From: Spirochaetaceae bacterium
Lineage (GTDB): Bacteria; Spirochaetota; Spirochaetia; Treponematales; Breznakiellaceae
Length of the DNA: 36,150 nt
Direction: 5' to 3'
Assembly (NCBI GenBank): GCA_031281945.1
Contig: JAITER010000093.1
Span: 1 to 36,150, forward strand
The notes below the pieces were generated by a model. It made no database searches. It saw only the letters and a list, made by a program, of their open reading frames with translations, and was not told the DNA's origin. A program made the translations under genes and the position numbers. This document shows, in pieces, positions 8,598-17,101 of the stretch (its first letter is position 1; every line of letters begins with the position of its first letter).

Positions 8598-9308
8598 ATG
8601 AAAATAGAAGTAGACACACACACCCACAGTATAGCGTCGTTGCACGCCTATTCAACTATAGAAGAACTTTCCCGTTCCGCCAAAAAAGCCGGCCTTAAAG
8701 GGTTTGCGATTACAGACCACGGGCCGGCCCTTCAGGGCTATCCTCATCCATATTATTTTGGGAATTTGCGAATACTGCCGTCAAAAATAAACGGGGTGCG
8801 TTTATTTAGGGGCGTGGAATTAAACATTATGAATGCGGAAGGCGCTGTTGATTTAACGGAAGGTTATATTGACGCTTTGGATTTCGCCATGGCCGGGTTG
8901 CATGAAGGCTGTTTTAGGCCTTCCAGTAGAACGATAAACACAAAAGCGCTGATAGCCGCCATAGAAAATCCATTGGTGAGCGTTATAACGCATCCGGCGA
9001 ATCCGGCTTTTCCGGTGTATTACGAGGAGGTGGTGGATGCGGCGGTTAAAAACGGAAAGGCGCTGGAAATTAACAACAGTTCTTTTAAAGTTCGCGTTGG
9101 AAGCGATGAAACCTGCCCGATACTCGCAAAACTTTGCGCGGAACGGGGGGCCCTTATAAGTTGCGGTTCTGACGCCCACTACCACAAGGATATAGGCCGT
9201 TTTGATTTAGCTTTGCCCGTAATAAAAAAAGCCGGGATAAAACCACATCAGATTGTAAATAGAACTTTAAAAAGTTTTTTGCTTTTTTTGGAAAGCCGCC
9301 GGCCTTAA
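8598..9308 (+). CDS. PHP-domain phosphatase, YcdX-like
   Basis: 236 residues, close to the usual YcdX length of about 245. PHP metal-binding motifs are in place: VDTHTHSIAS at the N-terminus, ITDHGP near residue 38, RGVELNI near 75, AGLHEGCF, ITHPANP, LEINNSSF and CGSDAHYHKDIG. These give the multi-histidine metal site expected of a metal-dependent phosphatase or phosphoesterase. The physiological substrate is not known. It is cytosolic, with no signal peptide. It is divergent from fau, separated by 90 bp; a weak TATACT lies at 8570. No convincing Shine-Dalgarno is seen. Confidence 0.85.
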   Translation: MKIEVDTHTHSIASLHAYSTIEELSRSAKKAGLKGFAITDHGPALQGYPHPYYFGNLRILPSKINGVRLFRGVELNIMNAEGAVDLTEGYIDALDFAMAGLHEGCFRPSSRTINTKALIAAIENPLVSVITHPANPAFPVYYEEVVDAAVKNGKALEINNSSFKVRVGSDETCPILAKLCAERGALISCGSDAHYHKDIGRFDLALPVIKKAGIKPHQIVNRTLKSFLLFLESRRP

Positions 9309-9383
9309 ACAAGGCGAAAAGCCGGAGGCGGAAGCCGCCTGGCGCCGCCGCCTGAGCGAAAGCGGGCGCGGAATTGGAGCGGG

Positions 9384-9533
9384 AGCGCGGTTTTTGCGGA
9401 GCGTAGCGCCGCGAAACCGCGCCCGGCAATTAAGAACGTCGCTTGAAACGAAGCGCCGCCGCAAACTTTTGGTGGGTCTGGGAGGCCAGGGCCTCCCAGC
9501 GGGGGACTGGGGGCGGAGCCCCCAGCCGCATCC
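9384..9533 (+). repeat. Long dispersed repeat, copy 1 (three hairpins)
   Basis: Block A (9384-9430) contains GCGCGGTTT pairing with AAACCGCGC and ends in CCCGGCAAT. Block B (9470-9533) contains two adjacent hairpins: a perfect CTGGGAGGCC/GGCCTCCCAG with a 2-nt loop, and CTGGGGGC/GCCCCCAG with loop GGA. Both blocks recur in the same order at 24774-24940 with a diverged middle. Short ORFs across it with Gly/Pro-rich translations are artefacts of the repeat. Confidence 0.75.
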
Positions 9534-9763
9534 AAGGCGCGAGCAGACGCCTGCGTTAGCCGGAAGCCGCCGCAACTGGAAAGCGCGTTTTTAGCGCCGC
9601 CAAAATAGGCTGAAAAGATATTGGACTTATTTCAATAACCTGTTGGTCATCTACTAACATGAGGGGCCAAGCTTTGCCATCGTCTTGCAAAACACTTCGC
9701 ATTTTGCTGTTTTTTAGCGGTTGCCGGCCAGCCGTACAAGCCAAGCATGGTTTGGATCGGCTT

Positions 9764-9791
9764 GCAAAAACTGAAGTTTCTGAACAACTCT
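9764..9791 (+). repeat. Dispersed palindrome, partial copy
   Basis: AAACT GA AGTTT followed by CTGAACAACTCTA. The left arm has decayed; the right arm matches the copies at 14661-14694 and 33752-33781. It is just downstream of guaB, reading against it. Confidence 0.5.
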
Positions 9792-9875
9792 ATTTATTTC
9801 CGGCGTGTTTTGGGAAAAGCGGCTTCGCGCCCAAAAAGCCTTTTGCGGGACGCGAAACCGGAAACTCACTTCTTT

Positions 9876-11321
9876 CTAAAAACGGGAATAATTCGGGGCT
9901 TCTTTTGTTATTTGAACGTCGTGGGCGTGGCTTTCACGCAGTCCGGCGGAGCTTATGCGCACAAATTTGCGGTGTTTTTTTAGTTCGTCTATGTTTTTGC
10001 AACCGCAATAACCCATGCCTTTACGAAGACCGGAAACAAGTTGACGAACGAAAAATTTCATTTCGCCTTTGTACGGTACGCGGCCTTCTATGCCTTCAGG
10101 AGACGGTTCTTCATCTTTACCTATCTGATAGCGGTCGCCGCCGCCTTTTTCCATGGCGCCTAAACTTCCCATGCCCCGGTATTCTTTGTAGATGCGCCCG
10201 TCGTAGATGATTTCTTTGCCGGGGGCTTCTTTTACTCCGGCCAGCAGGTTGCCTATCATAACCAAATCGGCTCCGGCGCCCACGGCTTTTGTAACGTCGC
10301 CTGAAAATTTTATGCCGCCGTCCGCTATTACGGGAACGCCGCTTTTCATCGCTTCCTCCGCGCATTCCAGCACCGCGCTAAACTGAGGCACGCCTATACC
10401 GGCCACAATACGGGTGGTGCAGATGGAACCGGGGCCTAGCCCCACCTTAATCGCGTCCGATCCCGCTTCAATAAGCCTTCGGGCGCCCTCTTTGGTGGCG
10501 ACGTTCCCGCCTATAACCGGCAAACCGTACTTTTTCTTTATTCCGGCTACAGCTTCCACCACATTTTTTGTGTCGCCGTGCGCCGCGTCTATCACCACGA
10601 AATCTATTTTTACGTTTTTTAAAAGAGGAACTCTAACATCATAATCCTGCGGGGATACAGCGGCCCCCACAATGAGGCGTCCGGTTAAATCGGTGGCCGC
10701 AAGCGGGTATTTGGCGTGTTTTTCCATGTCTTTCACGGTGATTAGGCCGGTAAGCCTGTTGTCCGCGTCCACAACCGGCAATTTCTCTATCCGGTGTTTG
10801 CCGAATTTCGCGCGGGCGCTTCCCTCTGTAGGCGAGCCTTGCTCCACAACCGGGTTCCGCGTCATCACATCCGTAACAGAAAGCGAATCATCCACGCAAA
10901 AACGAAGGTCGCGGTTCGTTATCACCCCCAAAAGACGTTTTTCTTTGTCCAAAACCGGCATACCGGAAACATCGTAACGGTCCATCATCGCTTTTACGTC
11001 TTTTATAAGAGCGTCCTCAAAAACTGTAATGGGGTTTTCTATCACCCAGTTTAAATAACGTTTTACATTGAGAGCTTGCCTAGCCTGTTCCTCAGGCGAA
11101 AGGTTGCGGTGTATAACTCCCGCGCCGCCTTCCAAAGCCAAGGCTATAGCCAGCGTTTCTTCTGTAACCGTATCCATAGCGGAAGAAATGATGGGGATGT
11201 TAAGACGCACGTCAGCGCAAAGCCGCGTTTTGACGTCGCAATCACGCGGTAAAATCTCTGAATATCCCGGCAAAAGCAGGATGTCATCGTATGAGTAAGC
11301 TTCTTTAAAAATTGTTTCCAT
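9876..11321 (-). CDS. guaB: Inosine-5'-monophosphate dehydrogenase
   Basis: 481 residues, normal for bacterial IMPDH. It oxidises IMP to XMP with NAD+, the committed step to GMP. The N-terminus has [16 protein letters not shown] and SSAMDTVTE; a pair of CBS domains spans about 95-205; the [10 protein letters not shown] segment and the catalytic loop [20 protein letters not shown] (catalytic Cys at about 303) are intact, followed by the DGGI phosphate site and the MGSLGAM flap region. The C-terminus ends [20 protein letters not shown]. The ATG lies five bases from a TATATT box without a ribosome site, so translation is probably leaderless. tRNA-Ala lies just upstream on the same strand. Confidence 0.97.
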   Translation of the reverse strand: METIFKEAYSYDDILLLPGYSEILPRDCDVKTRLCADVRLNIPIISSAMDTVTEETLAIALALEGGAGVIHRNLSPEEQARQALNVKRYLNWVIENPITVFEDALIKDVKAMMDRYDVSGMPVLDKEKRLLGVITNRDLRFCVDDSLSVTDVMTRNPVVEQGSPTEGSARAKFGKHRIEKLPVVDADNRLTGLITVKDMEKHAKYPLAATDLTGRLIVGAAVSPQDYDVRVPLLKNVKIDFVVIDAAHGDTKNVVEAVAGIKKKYGLPVIGGNVATKEGARRLIEAGSDAIKVGLGPGSICTTRIVAGIGVPQFSAVLECAEEAMKSGVPVIADGGIKFSGDVTKAVGAGADLVMIGNLLAGVKEAPGKEIIYDGRIYKEYRGMGSLGAMEKGGGDRYQIGKDEEPSPEGIEGRVPYKGEMKFFVRQLVSGLRKGMGYCGCKNIDELKKHRKFVRISSAGLRESHAHDVQITKEAPNYSRF

Positions 11322-11326
11322 GTATA

Positions 11327-11355
11327 AATATATACTGTAGGTTAAAACGAGTCAA
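11327..11355 (-). promoter_or_regulatory. guaB promoter, probably leaderless
   Basis: TTGACT (11355-11350), a 17-nt spacer, TATATT (11332-11327), then TATAC and the ATG at 11321. The spacing places the transcription start at the initiation codon. It sits between guaB and the tRNA gene, so guaB does not need read-through from the tRNA. Confidence 0.7.
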
Positions 11356-11365
11356 TAGAGGTTAT

Positions 11366-11439
11366 TGGAGATGATCGGAATCGAACCGACGGCCTTTTGA
11401 ATGCCATTCAAACGCTCTAGCCAACTGAGCTACATCCCC
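11366..11439 (-). tRNA. tRNA-Ala (anticodon GGC)
   Basis: A complete cloverleaf on the minus strand beginning GGGGATGTAGCTCAGTTGG. The anticodon stem TTTGA/TCAAA encloses loop ATGGCAT, giving anticodon GGC. The T-arm has GGTTCGATTCC. The acceptor pairs GGGGATG with CATCTCC and contains the G3-U70 wobble that marks alanine tRNAs; the discriminator is A. CCA is not encoded. Confidence 0.95.
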
Positions 11440-11456
11440 TAAAAAGTTACGGCTCT

Positions 11457-11485
11457 ATAATGGCGTTGTTTTGTAAGTTTGTCAA
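11457..11485 (-). promoter_or_regulatory. Promoter of tRNA-Ala
   Basis: A perfect TTGACA (11485-11480) with a 17-nt spacer to CATTAT (11462-11457). The start would be about 10 nt before the mature tRNA 5' end at 11439. Confidence 0.65.
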
Positions 11486-11710
11486 GCCGGAAATTCCCCG
11501 CATCTCGCGCGCGGTATTTTCCCCGCCGGCGTTTTTTTCGCCCCGATGCGGCGCGCCAGCCGTCCGCCCTCCCCTTTCCGCCGCATGGACGCGCCGAACC
11601 TGTGTTCGCCAACCCGGTTAGCCGGCTTCCGTTTGGCTTGCGGAAACTTGAAATTTCCGGACGCCTCCGCTTAATTTTTCGGAAAAACCAGAAATCACCG
11701 GACGGCTTAC

Positions 11711-11739
11711 TTACAGGTAGTTGGAAGCGGCGCTATAAT
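11711..11739 (+). promoter_or_regulatory. recN promoter, probably leaderless
   Basis: TTACAG (11711-11716), a 17-nt spacer, TATAAT (11734-11739), then TTAGAG and the ATG at 11746. The short GAG before the ATG is too close to act as a normal ribosome site. The preceding 220 bp hold GC-rich sequence and a degenerate palindrome copy (CGGAAACTTGAAATTTCCG) near 11640, but no gene. Confidence 0.65.
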
Positions 11740-11745
11740 TTAGAG

Positions 11746-13566
11746 ATGTTGCTTGAGCTGACGGTTAGAAATTACGCTATTATAGACTCCCTTTCAGTTT
11801 CTTTTGAAAACGGCTTAAACATCATTACCGGCGAGACTGGGGCCGGAAAATCCATAATAGCCGGAGCCATAGGTTTTTTGATGGGGGCCAAAGCGGACGC
11901 GGGCGTAGTGCGTTCCGGTTGCGAAGAGGCCTCCGTTTCCGCGGTCATAAGCGTGGACGAAAAAAACGCTGAACTTTCCGGCTGGTTGCGCGAAAGAGAA
12001 ATCAAGGTTGAAGACGGCGAACTTATTGTGCGGCGCTCAATTAAAACCAGCGCCCGCGGCGCGATTTTTATACAAAACATCCCCGTAAGCCGGAGCGACC
12101 TGGCCGAATGTATGGGAATGATGTTCGACATACACGGCCAGCACGATCACGAGTCGTTGCTAAGGCCGGCCAGCCACCGGAAATATTTAGATCATTTCGC
12201 CGGAATAGAAGGTGAAACACAGTCGTTCAACGCGGTCTTCCATGAACTTTCAGAAAAAAGAAAAATGATGGAAAACTCGGCGGTTTCCGAAAAAGAGAGG
12301 GCGGAGCGCAAAGAAATACTTTCTTACGCGGTGAACGAGATAGAAAACGCTGCGTTAAAAAGCGGCGAAAGCCGCGAACTGGAAGCGGAATCGGCTAAAC
12401 TGTCTTCTTTTGAAAAATTGGCCGGTTTTATAGAAACAGCGTGTGAAACCTTTTGTTTAGGCGCGGTTTCGGCGGTTTCCTTAACGCGCAAGGCTTCCTC
12501 GGCGCTTAATTCCGCCTCCGCTTTGGACGCTGGGCTTTCGCTCCTGGACGGCAGGCTTTCCAACCTTTATTACGAGGCGGAAGACGCCGCCGGGGAACTA
12601 AAAAACTACCGGGAATCTTTAAGCTTCGATCCTCAAAGGCTTGAACTGGTGGAAGACCGGTTGAACGCGATAAACAGGCTTAAAAAAAAATACGCCGCGG
12701 AAACGGACGGGAAATCGGCTTTTTTTTCCGTAGAAGACGCTATTTTAGCGTACAAAACCCGCGCTGAGGCCGAAATAGACGACCTTTCCCGCACGGAAGA
12801 AAACAAAGAATCTTTAAAAAAAGAAGCGGAGGCCCTTGAAAAAACAATTTTATCAATGGCCGCCTCTTTAACCGAAAAAAGGAAAAAGGCCGGAAACCGG
12901 CTTTCGGAGCGTATAACGCATATTTTACGGCGCCTCGGCATGAAGGACGCCAATTTTTCAGTTTCTTTGGAACGCAAGGGCGGAGAAGCCGGAAGCGGCG
13001 CCTCCAACGTGGTTATAGGGGCTTTCGGCGCGGACGACGTTGAATTTTTATTTTCGGCGAACAGCGGGGAAGAACCCCGCGAACTTTCGCGTATAGCCTC
13101 AGGCGGCGAACTTTCGCGGGTTATGCTGGCGATTAAAACGGCGCTTGTTTCAAGCGGCGCTGAAGCGGCCGTTGCGGGTGAAGAAAATGATTTTCCGGCG
13201 GGAAACGGATTTTTGGGGCGGGAGGAAAACGAAAGCGCGCGCGGCTCTGGCGGCGCGCAAACTCTTATTTTTGACGAAATCGACTCCGGCATAGGCGGCG
13301 AGACGGCGGCGGCGGTCGGCGATTACCTTTACAGGATAGGTAAAATAAAGCAAATTTTTTGCGTAACCCATCTCGCGGTTATAGCGGTTCGCGCCGCCAA
13401 TCACCTTAAAGTCGAGAAAAAACAGATGAACGGCAGAACCGTAACGGAAGCGCGCCCGCTTAATTACAAAGAGCGGCGCGAAGAAATCGCCCGTATGCTT
13501 TCCGGCAGCGTAAGCGATACGGCGCTCGCCCACGCGGACGAACTTTTAGAGAAGGCCGGCGCTTAA
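11746..13566 (+). CDS. recN: DNA repair ATPase RecN
   Basis: 606 residues from the ATG at 11746, where MLLELTVRNYAIIDSLSV begins, the standard RecN start; the open frame runs further upstream but that part is not conserved. RecN is an SMC-like ATPase acting in double-strand break repair. Walker A is GETGAGKS at about residue 29; HDHESLL follows FDIHGQ. Long coiled-coil arms fill 160-400. The signature SRIASGGELSRVMLAIK is near 450 and Walker B TLIFDEIDSGIGG near 505, followed by VTHLAVIA. The protein is longer than typical RecN; a Glu/Gly-rich insert of about 30 residues lies between the signature helix and Walker B (about 470-503). Confidence 0.95.
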   Translation: MLLELTVRNYAIIDSLSVSFENGLNIITGETGAGKSIIAGAIGFLMGAKADAGVVRSGCEEASVSAVISVDEKNAELSGWLREREIKVEDGELIVRRSIKTSARGAIFIQNIPVSRSDLAECMGMMFDIHGQHDHESLLRPASHRKYLDHFAGIEGETQSFNAVFHELSEKRKMMENSAVSEKERAERKEILSYAVNEIENAALKSGESRELEAESAKLSSFEKLAGFIETACETFCLGAVSAVSLTRKASSALNSASALDAGLSLLDGRLSNLYYEAEDAAGELKNYRESLSFDPQRLELVEDRLNAINRLKKKYAAETDGKSAFFSVEDAILAYKTRAEAEIDDLSRTEENKESLKKEAEALEKTILSMAASLTEKRKKAGNRLSERITHILRRLGMKDANFSVSLERKGGEAGSGASNVVIGAFGADDVEFLFSANSGEEPRELSRIASGGELSRVMLAIKTALVSSGAEAAVAGEENDFPAGNGFLGREENESARGSGGAQTLIFDEIDSGIGGETAAAVGDYLYRIGKIKQIFCVTHLAVIAVRAANHLKVEKKQMNGRTVTEARPLNYKERREEIARMLSGSVSDTALAHADELLEKAGA

Positions 13567-13580
13567 AAAAAGCTTCCGTC

Positions 13581-13599
13581 AACCGGCGGCGCGCCGGTT
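13581..13599 (+). other. Intergenic hairpin after recN
   Basis: AACCGGCG and CGCCGGTT form a perfect 8-bp stem with loop GCG, 15 nt after the recN stop. There is no T-tract, so a terminator role is doubtful. Confidence 0.35.
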
Positions 13600-13647
13600 A
13601 AACAATCGCGCTATTCATTTTAAATTTTTTGTAACAGGCGGCTGAAT

Positions 13648-14493
13648 ATGGAAAAAAACGATATTGAAAAACAAAAACACTATAAAGAGCAAGTTAAAGA
13701 TTATGTCGCGGATATAAAAGCGTTTGTAAAACGCGAGAACGAGGTGCTGGACGGTTGCCGGAAAAACCCGGACATAGCGGCGGTGAAGCTTTTCAACCTG
13801 GCCGGCGAAGAACTGGATATAGCGTCCAAATACTTGATAGTAAACGGAATAAGCTCCGCCGTTTTGGATATGCGCAATGAAGAAGCCCTAAACGAAGCCC
13901 GAAAATCAATATTAAAATCTATTATATATATAGAAAATATAGTTACCGGAAAAGTAGACGCCGTTTTTTCAACTTACGAAAAGTTTCTGGACGAACTCGC
14001 CGACATAAGCCCTGAACGCAAACTTTATTTTATACGAAAAGCCGGCCTGGCCGTAGATCTTATGAAAGCGGCTTATGGCGACAATTCGCGATGGAAGCCC
14101 GCTTTCGTGGACATAGACGGACGCTTCGCGGTTATAGCCAAAAATTTGCTGGATCTAAGAAAAGCGCAAACAAGCGATATATCCGGCAAGGATTACGCGC
14201 CAATCACCCATCATGTCAGGCTGGTGAAAAAATTATTAAATAAATGCGCCAATCAATTTTTGGAGCGCTATTCCATGATGACAAAGAGCACGGAAGACCT
14301 TAGGCTCGCGATAAATTTTCTTTCGGCTCTAAAGCATTTTAAAATTATGCTTCAAGACTCTGACGATATAGACGTCATCAGAAAAAAGCTGGAAAGCTGG
14401 AAGGCGCTCTTTGACGTGGAATGTAAAAACAATCCCCAGGGGCTTCAAGGGGGGGGGGGGGGCAAACATGAAAATACGAATCGGGCCTTTTAG
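13648..14493 (+). CDS. Helical protein of unknown function ending at a G14 tract
   Basis: 281 residues, almost wholly predicted helical and rich in Lys, Glu and Asp, without signal peptide or membrane span, so cytosolic. I do not recognise a family. Segments such as LFNLAGEELDIASKYLIVNG and ERKLYFIRKAGLAVDLMKAAYG look well ordered. It follows recN by about 80 bp on the same strand. A run of 14 G (14449-14462) encodes a Gly run near the C-terminus, followed by KHENTNRAF. A change of one G would replace the last residues; another frame after the tract reads ANMKIRIGPFRGE. The tail may therefore be variable and is unlikely to be structurally important. Confidence 0.65.
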   Translation: MEKNDIEKQKHYKEQVKDYVADIKAFVKRENEVLDGCRKNPDIAAVKLFNLAGEELDIASKYLIVNGISSAVLDMRNEEALNEARKSILKSIIYIENIVTGKVDAVFSTYEKFLDELADISPERKLYFIRKAGLAVDLMKAAYGDNSRWKPAFVDIDGRFAVIAKNLLDLRKAQTSDISGKDYAPITHHVRLVKKLLNKCANQFLERYSMMTKSTEDLRLAINFLSALKHFKIMLQDSDDIDVIRKKLESWKALFDVECKNNPQGLQGGGGGKHENTNRAF

Positions 14494-14660
14494 GGGCGAA
14501 TGATTAGGGCCGCCGGACGCCGGCCTGGTTGTTAAACAAGCCGATTGAACCGCCTGGCGGGCGTTTTTGCGCCTTGAAATTTTTTGCGGTTTTTGTATGC
14601 GTTAAGGACGCGGCGAAACCGGAAGTCTGAAAGGCGCAAAACACGCCCATTGGAGTGGTT

Positions 14661-14694
14661 GTTGTTCCAAAACTCTAGTTTCTGAACAACTCTA
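14661..14694 (+). repeat. Dispersed palindrome, imperfect copy
   Basis: GTTGTTC CA AAACT CT AGTTT CT GAACAAC (14661-14690) followed by TCTA. Both outer 7-bp arms and inner 5-bp arms pair, with a 2-nt mismatch between them. It sits 30 bp before the ABC transporter start. Confidence 0.6.
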
Positions 14695-14721
14695 TTAAAT
14701 AAAATATATAGCGGAGTTGCT

Positions 14722-16521
14722 TTGAAGCAAAAATTTAGCTCTATTTCCATAATTTCGCCCTATCTAAAAAAATACCGCAAAAATTATATACTCGGCTTTT
14801 TATGCCTCATCATCGTGGACGCGGCGCAGATGCTTATTCCGCAATACATAAAAAACGCGGTGAACATTATTTCATCAGATTCTTTTTCGTTTAAATCCGT
14901 GCTGATTATAGCGCTGTTAATGACGGGAACCATGCTTATAATCGCGTTCGGACGTTTTTTATGGCGTAATTTTATACACGGCTCCTCCCGCCGCGTGGAA
15001 GCGCTGTTACGCGAAAGACTTTTCACCCACATACTTAAAATGCCGCAAAGCTTCTACCAAAGAAACAAAACAGGCGGCCTTATGGCGCGTTTTACAAACG
15101 ATATAGGCGCCGTGCGCATGGCCATAGGCTGGGGGCTGGTCGGGCTTATAGACGGCTCAATAATGGCGATTTCCATACTTGTTATAATTTTTATACAAAG
15201 CGGCAAGACCGCTTTCTTCGCCGTTCTGCCATTGCCCGTAATTACAGTTCTTATTGTAATATTTAACAAAATGATAGGCAAACGTTACGCGAAAGCGCAG
15301 GCGGCGTATTCCGCGACGTCGGAAGCCGTTCAGGAAACATTCGCTGGAATACGTGTAATAAAATCATTTGTAAAAGAAAACTTTTTTATAAAAAGATTTT
15401 CGGCTTTAAACGATGATTACAAAGCGGCCAATGTATCATTGGTTAAAACGCAGGGCTTTTTTCTGCCGCTAGCCGCTTTTTTCGCGGCGTCAACCCAAAT
15501 CATCGTAATACTGCTGGGCGGGCGCCTGGTGATTTTAGGCGATATGTCGGGCGGCGAATTCGTAGCGTTGTTCAGTTATTTGCAAATGCTGATATGGCCC
15601 GTTTACGGCGCGGGATTCACCATAGCCATTTTACAACGCGGCCTGGTTTCTTTAAAAAGAATAAGCGAAATTTTAAACGAAGCCCCCGCTATACGGGATG
15701 AACCGTCAATCGCAAAGGAAGACGGAAAACGCTTTGAAGAAGGCCGCGCCCGCGGCGAGCCGTTTTTAAGCGTTAGAGGCCTTTCATTTTCGTACGGCGA
15801 AGGGCCGGAGATTCTTCGCGGCGTCAACCTTACAATTAAAGAAGGCGAATGGATCGGCGTGCTGGGCCGCACGGGGAGCGGCAAATCAACTTTGATAAAG
15901 TGCTTCTCCCGTCTTGTAAACGTTCCGCGCAACTCGGTTTTTGTTTACGGGACGGACGTCAACGACGCGCCGCTTAAAACTTTGCGCGGCCTTTTTGCGA
16001 TAAGCCCGCAGGATTCGGGCCTTTTTTCCGGCTCTATCAAAGAAAACATACTCTACGGCCTATCGCCGGCTTTAGGCGGGGATGAAAACGTCAAACCGGA
16101 AGAAGACGCGCTGCGCAGAGCCATAGAAACGTCCGCCCTGGGCGGCGACCTGGCAAACTTTAGCGGCGGCGAAAACGCGATTATAGGCGAAAGGGGCGTT
16201 ACTTTATCCGGCGGTCAAAAACAAAGGGTTTCAATCGCCCGCGCCGCCATTACGGACCGTCAAGCGCTTATTCTGGACGACTCGTTAAGCGCGGTGGATG
16301 CGGAAACCGAAAGCCGCATCCTAACGCAACTTTACAAGGAGCGTAAAGGAAAGACTACGATAATAATTTCGCACAGAATTTCAGCTTTCCGCCACGCTGA
16401 TTTTATAGCCGTGCTGGAAAACGGGCGTATAACCGAATCGGGAACGCGCTCAGAGCTTCTTAAAAAAGGCGGATATTTCGCTAAAACCGCCCGAATTCAA
16501 CAGTTGCCGGAAGAATTTTAA
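14722..16521 (+). CDS. ABC exporter half-transporter with degenerate Walker B
   Basis: 599 residues from a TTG at 14722, with GGAG about 5 nt upstream. The N-terminal 320 residues carry about six membrane helices of the type-I exporter fold (MdlB/MsbA-like). The nucleotide-binding domain follows: Walker A GRTGSGKST at about 381, Q-loop AISPQDSGLF, signature LSGGQKQR at about 495, Walker B LILDDSLSAVD at about 515, and switch His in IISHRIS. After the Walker B Asp stands Asp rather than the catalytic Glu. This is typical of the degenerate-site subunit of heterodimeric exporters, so a partner with a full site is expected but is not in this window. Substrate unknown; a lipid or drug is possible. 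Confidence 0.9.
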   Translation: MKQKFSSISIISPYLKKYRKNYILGFLCLIIVDAAQMLIPQYIKNAVNIISSDSFSFKSVLIIALLMTGTMLIIAFGRFLWRNFIHGSSRRVEALLRERLFTHILKMPQSFYQRNKTGGLMARFTNDIGAVRMAIGWGLVGLIDGSIMAISILVIIFIQSGKTAFFAVLPLPVITVLIVIFNKMIGKRYAKAQAAYSATSEAVQETFAGIRVIKSFVKENFFIKRFSALNDDYKAANVSLVKTQGFFLPLAAFFAASTQIIVILLGGRLVILGDMSGGEFVALFSYLQMLIWPVYGAGFTIAILQRGLVSLKRISEILNEAPAIRDEPSIAKEDGKRFEEGRARGEPFLSVRGLSFSYGEGPEILRGVNLTIKEGEWIGVLGRTGSGKSTLIKCFSRLVNVPRNSVFVYGTDVNDAPLKTLRGLFAISPQDSGLFSGSIKENILYGLSPALGGDENVKPEEDALRRAIETSALGGDLANFSGGENAIIGERGVTLSGGQKQRVSIARAAITDRQALILDDSLSAVDAETESRILTQLYKERKGKTTIIISHRISAFRHADFIAVLENGRITESGTRSELLKKGGYFAKTARIQQLPEEF

Positions 16522-16780
16522 CGCCGCGCGGCGGCGCTTTTCCGCAGCCGGCGGTGAAAAACGCGCTTTCCAACCCTGTTTGACGGCTGAAAGCCGCCCA
16601 AAAAAACAGGCTTTGGCCCAAACAACGGCTAAAAAGCTTTTGCCATGTTAAACCAAAAGCGCGATACAACCGCGGGCGCCCGTTAAAAGAATGTTTAATT
16701 TAACAAACAACGATAAAAGCCGGACTTCTAGACGCGGTTTTTTTTTTTCATTATTCTAAATTCTAAACATAGGAGTCTTT

Positions 16781-17050
16781 ATGGCATTAAACAAACAAGA
16801 AACTGGTTCATTAACGGCTAAATTCGGTAAAAATGAAAAAGATACCGGAGCTACGGAGGTTCAGACGGCTATACTTTCGGCGCGTATAGGCCGGCTTACT
16901 GAACATTGCAAGCAGTTTAAAAAAGACAAATCCGCCCAGCGCGGTTTGCTTATTTTGGTCGGCAAGCGCCGCCGTCTTTTAAAGTACATTCAACGCACAA
17001 ATCTGGAAGGATACAGGACGCTTATTAAAGAATTGGGATTACGAAAATAA
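16781..17050 (+). CDS. rpsO: 30S ribosomal protein S15
   Basis: 89 residues, the exact family length. It binds the central domain of 16S rRNA early in 30S assembly. Conserved segments: GSTE-like GATEVQTAILSARIGRLTEH, HCKQFKKDKSAQRGLLILVG and RRRLLKYI. The start has AGGAG 6 nt upstream. The rpsO-pnp order is widespread in bacteria. The 258 bp upstream of it hold no gene I can support. Autoregulatory folding of the leader is known in E. coli but cannot be judged here. Confidence 0.97.
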   Translation: MALNKQETGSLTAKFGKNEKDTGATEVQTAILSARIGRLTEHCKQFKKDKSAQRGLLILVGKRRRLLKYIQRTNLEGYRTLIKELGLRK

Positions 17051-17101
17051 TTAGCCGCGGCAAAAAACAAATTTTATAGAAAGGATAAATAGAAGGATAA
17101 A

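Noticed and set aside
9556..9744. Minus-strand ORF with MRSVLQDDGKAWPLMLVDDQ
   Set aside because: It looks faintly like the end of a small redox or metallochaperone protein, but it is short, lacks a ribosome site and lies between repeats; too weak to call.
11479..11745. Extended recN start at 11479
   Set aside because: The first 89 codons overlap the tRNA promoter region, show no RecN similarity, and a promoter lies just before the ATG at 11746.
16720..16755. Possible terminator before rpsO at the T-rich run
   Set aside because: The flanking GC-rich bases do not form a good stem.
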